From Terriglobia bacterium (lineage in GTDB: Bacteria > Acidobacteriota > Terriglobia > Bryobacterales > Bryobacteraceae): a stretch of DNA of 33,867 bases. Shown piece after piece: positions 33,782-33,867 of the stretch. Within the stretch, counting starts at the first letter, position 1; every line of letters begins with the position of its first letter. The notes below the pieces were generated by a model. That model had not been told where the DNA came from, did not search any database, and was given only the letters and a program-made list of their open reading frames with translations. The position numbers and the translations under genes were made by a program. The DNA lies in the NCBI GenBank assembly GCA_025358575.1, contig JANYJA010000221.1, positions 1 through 33,867 of the forward strand, given 5' to 3'.

Positions 33782-33867
33782 AATTGCTTATCGGTGAGAA
33801 TGGCGGGCGTTCTAGCGGAAATTGACTCGATGTTGGATGGTCCCCGGCGTGCTTTGAGCAAAGCCGA

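Overview
The window most likely comes from an Acidobacterium of the Solibacter/Bryobacter type. The evidence is a very large Oar-like TonB-dependent receptor with an N-terminal carboxypeptidase-regulatory-like domain, a secreted BACON-repeat protein ending in the Solibacter-type TIGR03437 C-terminal domain, a GH127 glycosidase, a 'KSTGP...NALKHGL'-type small protein, and high-GC, tightly packed genes. No rRNA, tRNA or CRISPR array was seen. The taxonomic call is inference from gene content only.

Layout. (1) 1-1818: an IS scar (two tandem 23-bp repeats abutting a 5'-truncated IS1-like transposase), a convergent thymidylate kinase with an odd Cys-rich tail, and a 445-bp gene-free stretch. (2) 1819-9366 (+): a TonB-dependent receptor whose stop codon overlaps the start of ureD, followed by ureA, ureB, ureC and ureG. 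All urease active-site residues are present, but ureE and ureF are absent, and UreG carries a His-rich tail. (3) 20068 down to 9360 (-): ten genes with no gap larger than 16 bp. They are an ABC ATPase, permease, GldG-like protein and DUF4340 protein, then nicotinate phosphoribosyltransferase, a nicotinamidase-like hydrolase, a UbiE/MenG methyltransferase, GH127, an amidohydrolase-like protein and a MetX-like hydrolase. (4) 20141-24178: a ZIP-family metal transporter (+), then a coupled pair on the minus strand, an FHA-GAF-PP2C phosphatase followed by a lipoprotein M1 aminopeptidase. (5) 24214-31197: a defence and addiction island with vapB, a wrecked vapC, and a type I restriction-modification operon hsdM-hsdS-hsdR. 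(6) 31323-33781: a small recurrent-family protein and a convergent secreted BACON/TIGR03437 protein.

Three things are easy to miss. The hsdM gene is split by one in-frame UGA at 26401-26403. Translation after it resumes in the same frame for 63 codons with a textbook HsdM C-terminus and ends in an ATGA overlap with hsdS. Downstream of the intact vapB antitoxin lies a VapC toxin broken by a frameshift/deletion and truncated. The urease operon begins with a TonB receptor in translational-coupling distance, suggesting import of a urease-related substrate or nickel.

The most system-like arrangement is the receptor-urease operon with its reduced accessory set. The long minus-strand operon joining a Gld-type ABC exporter with NAD salvage and quinone methylation is the second.
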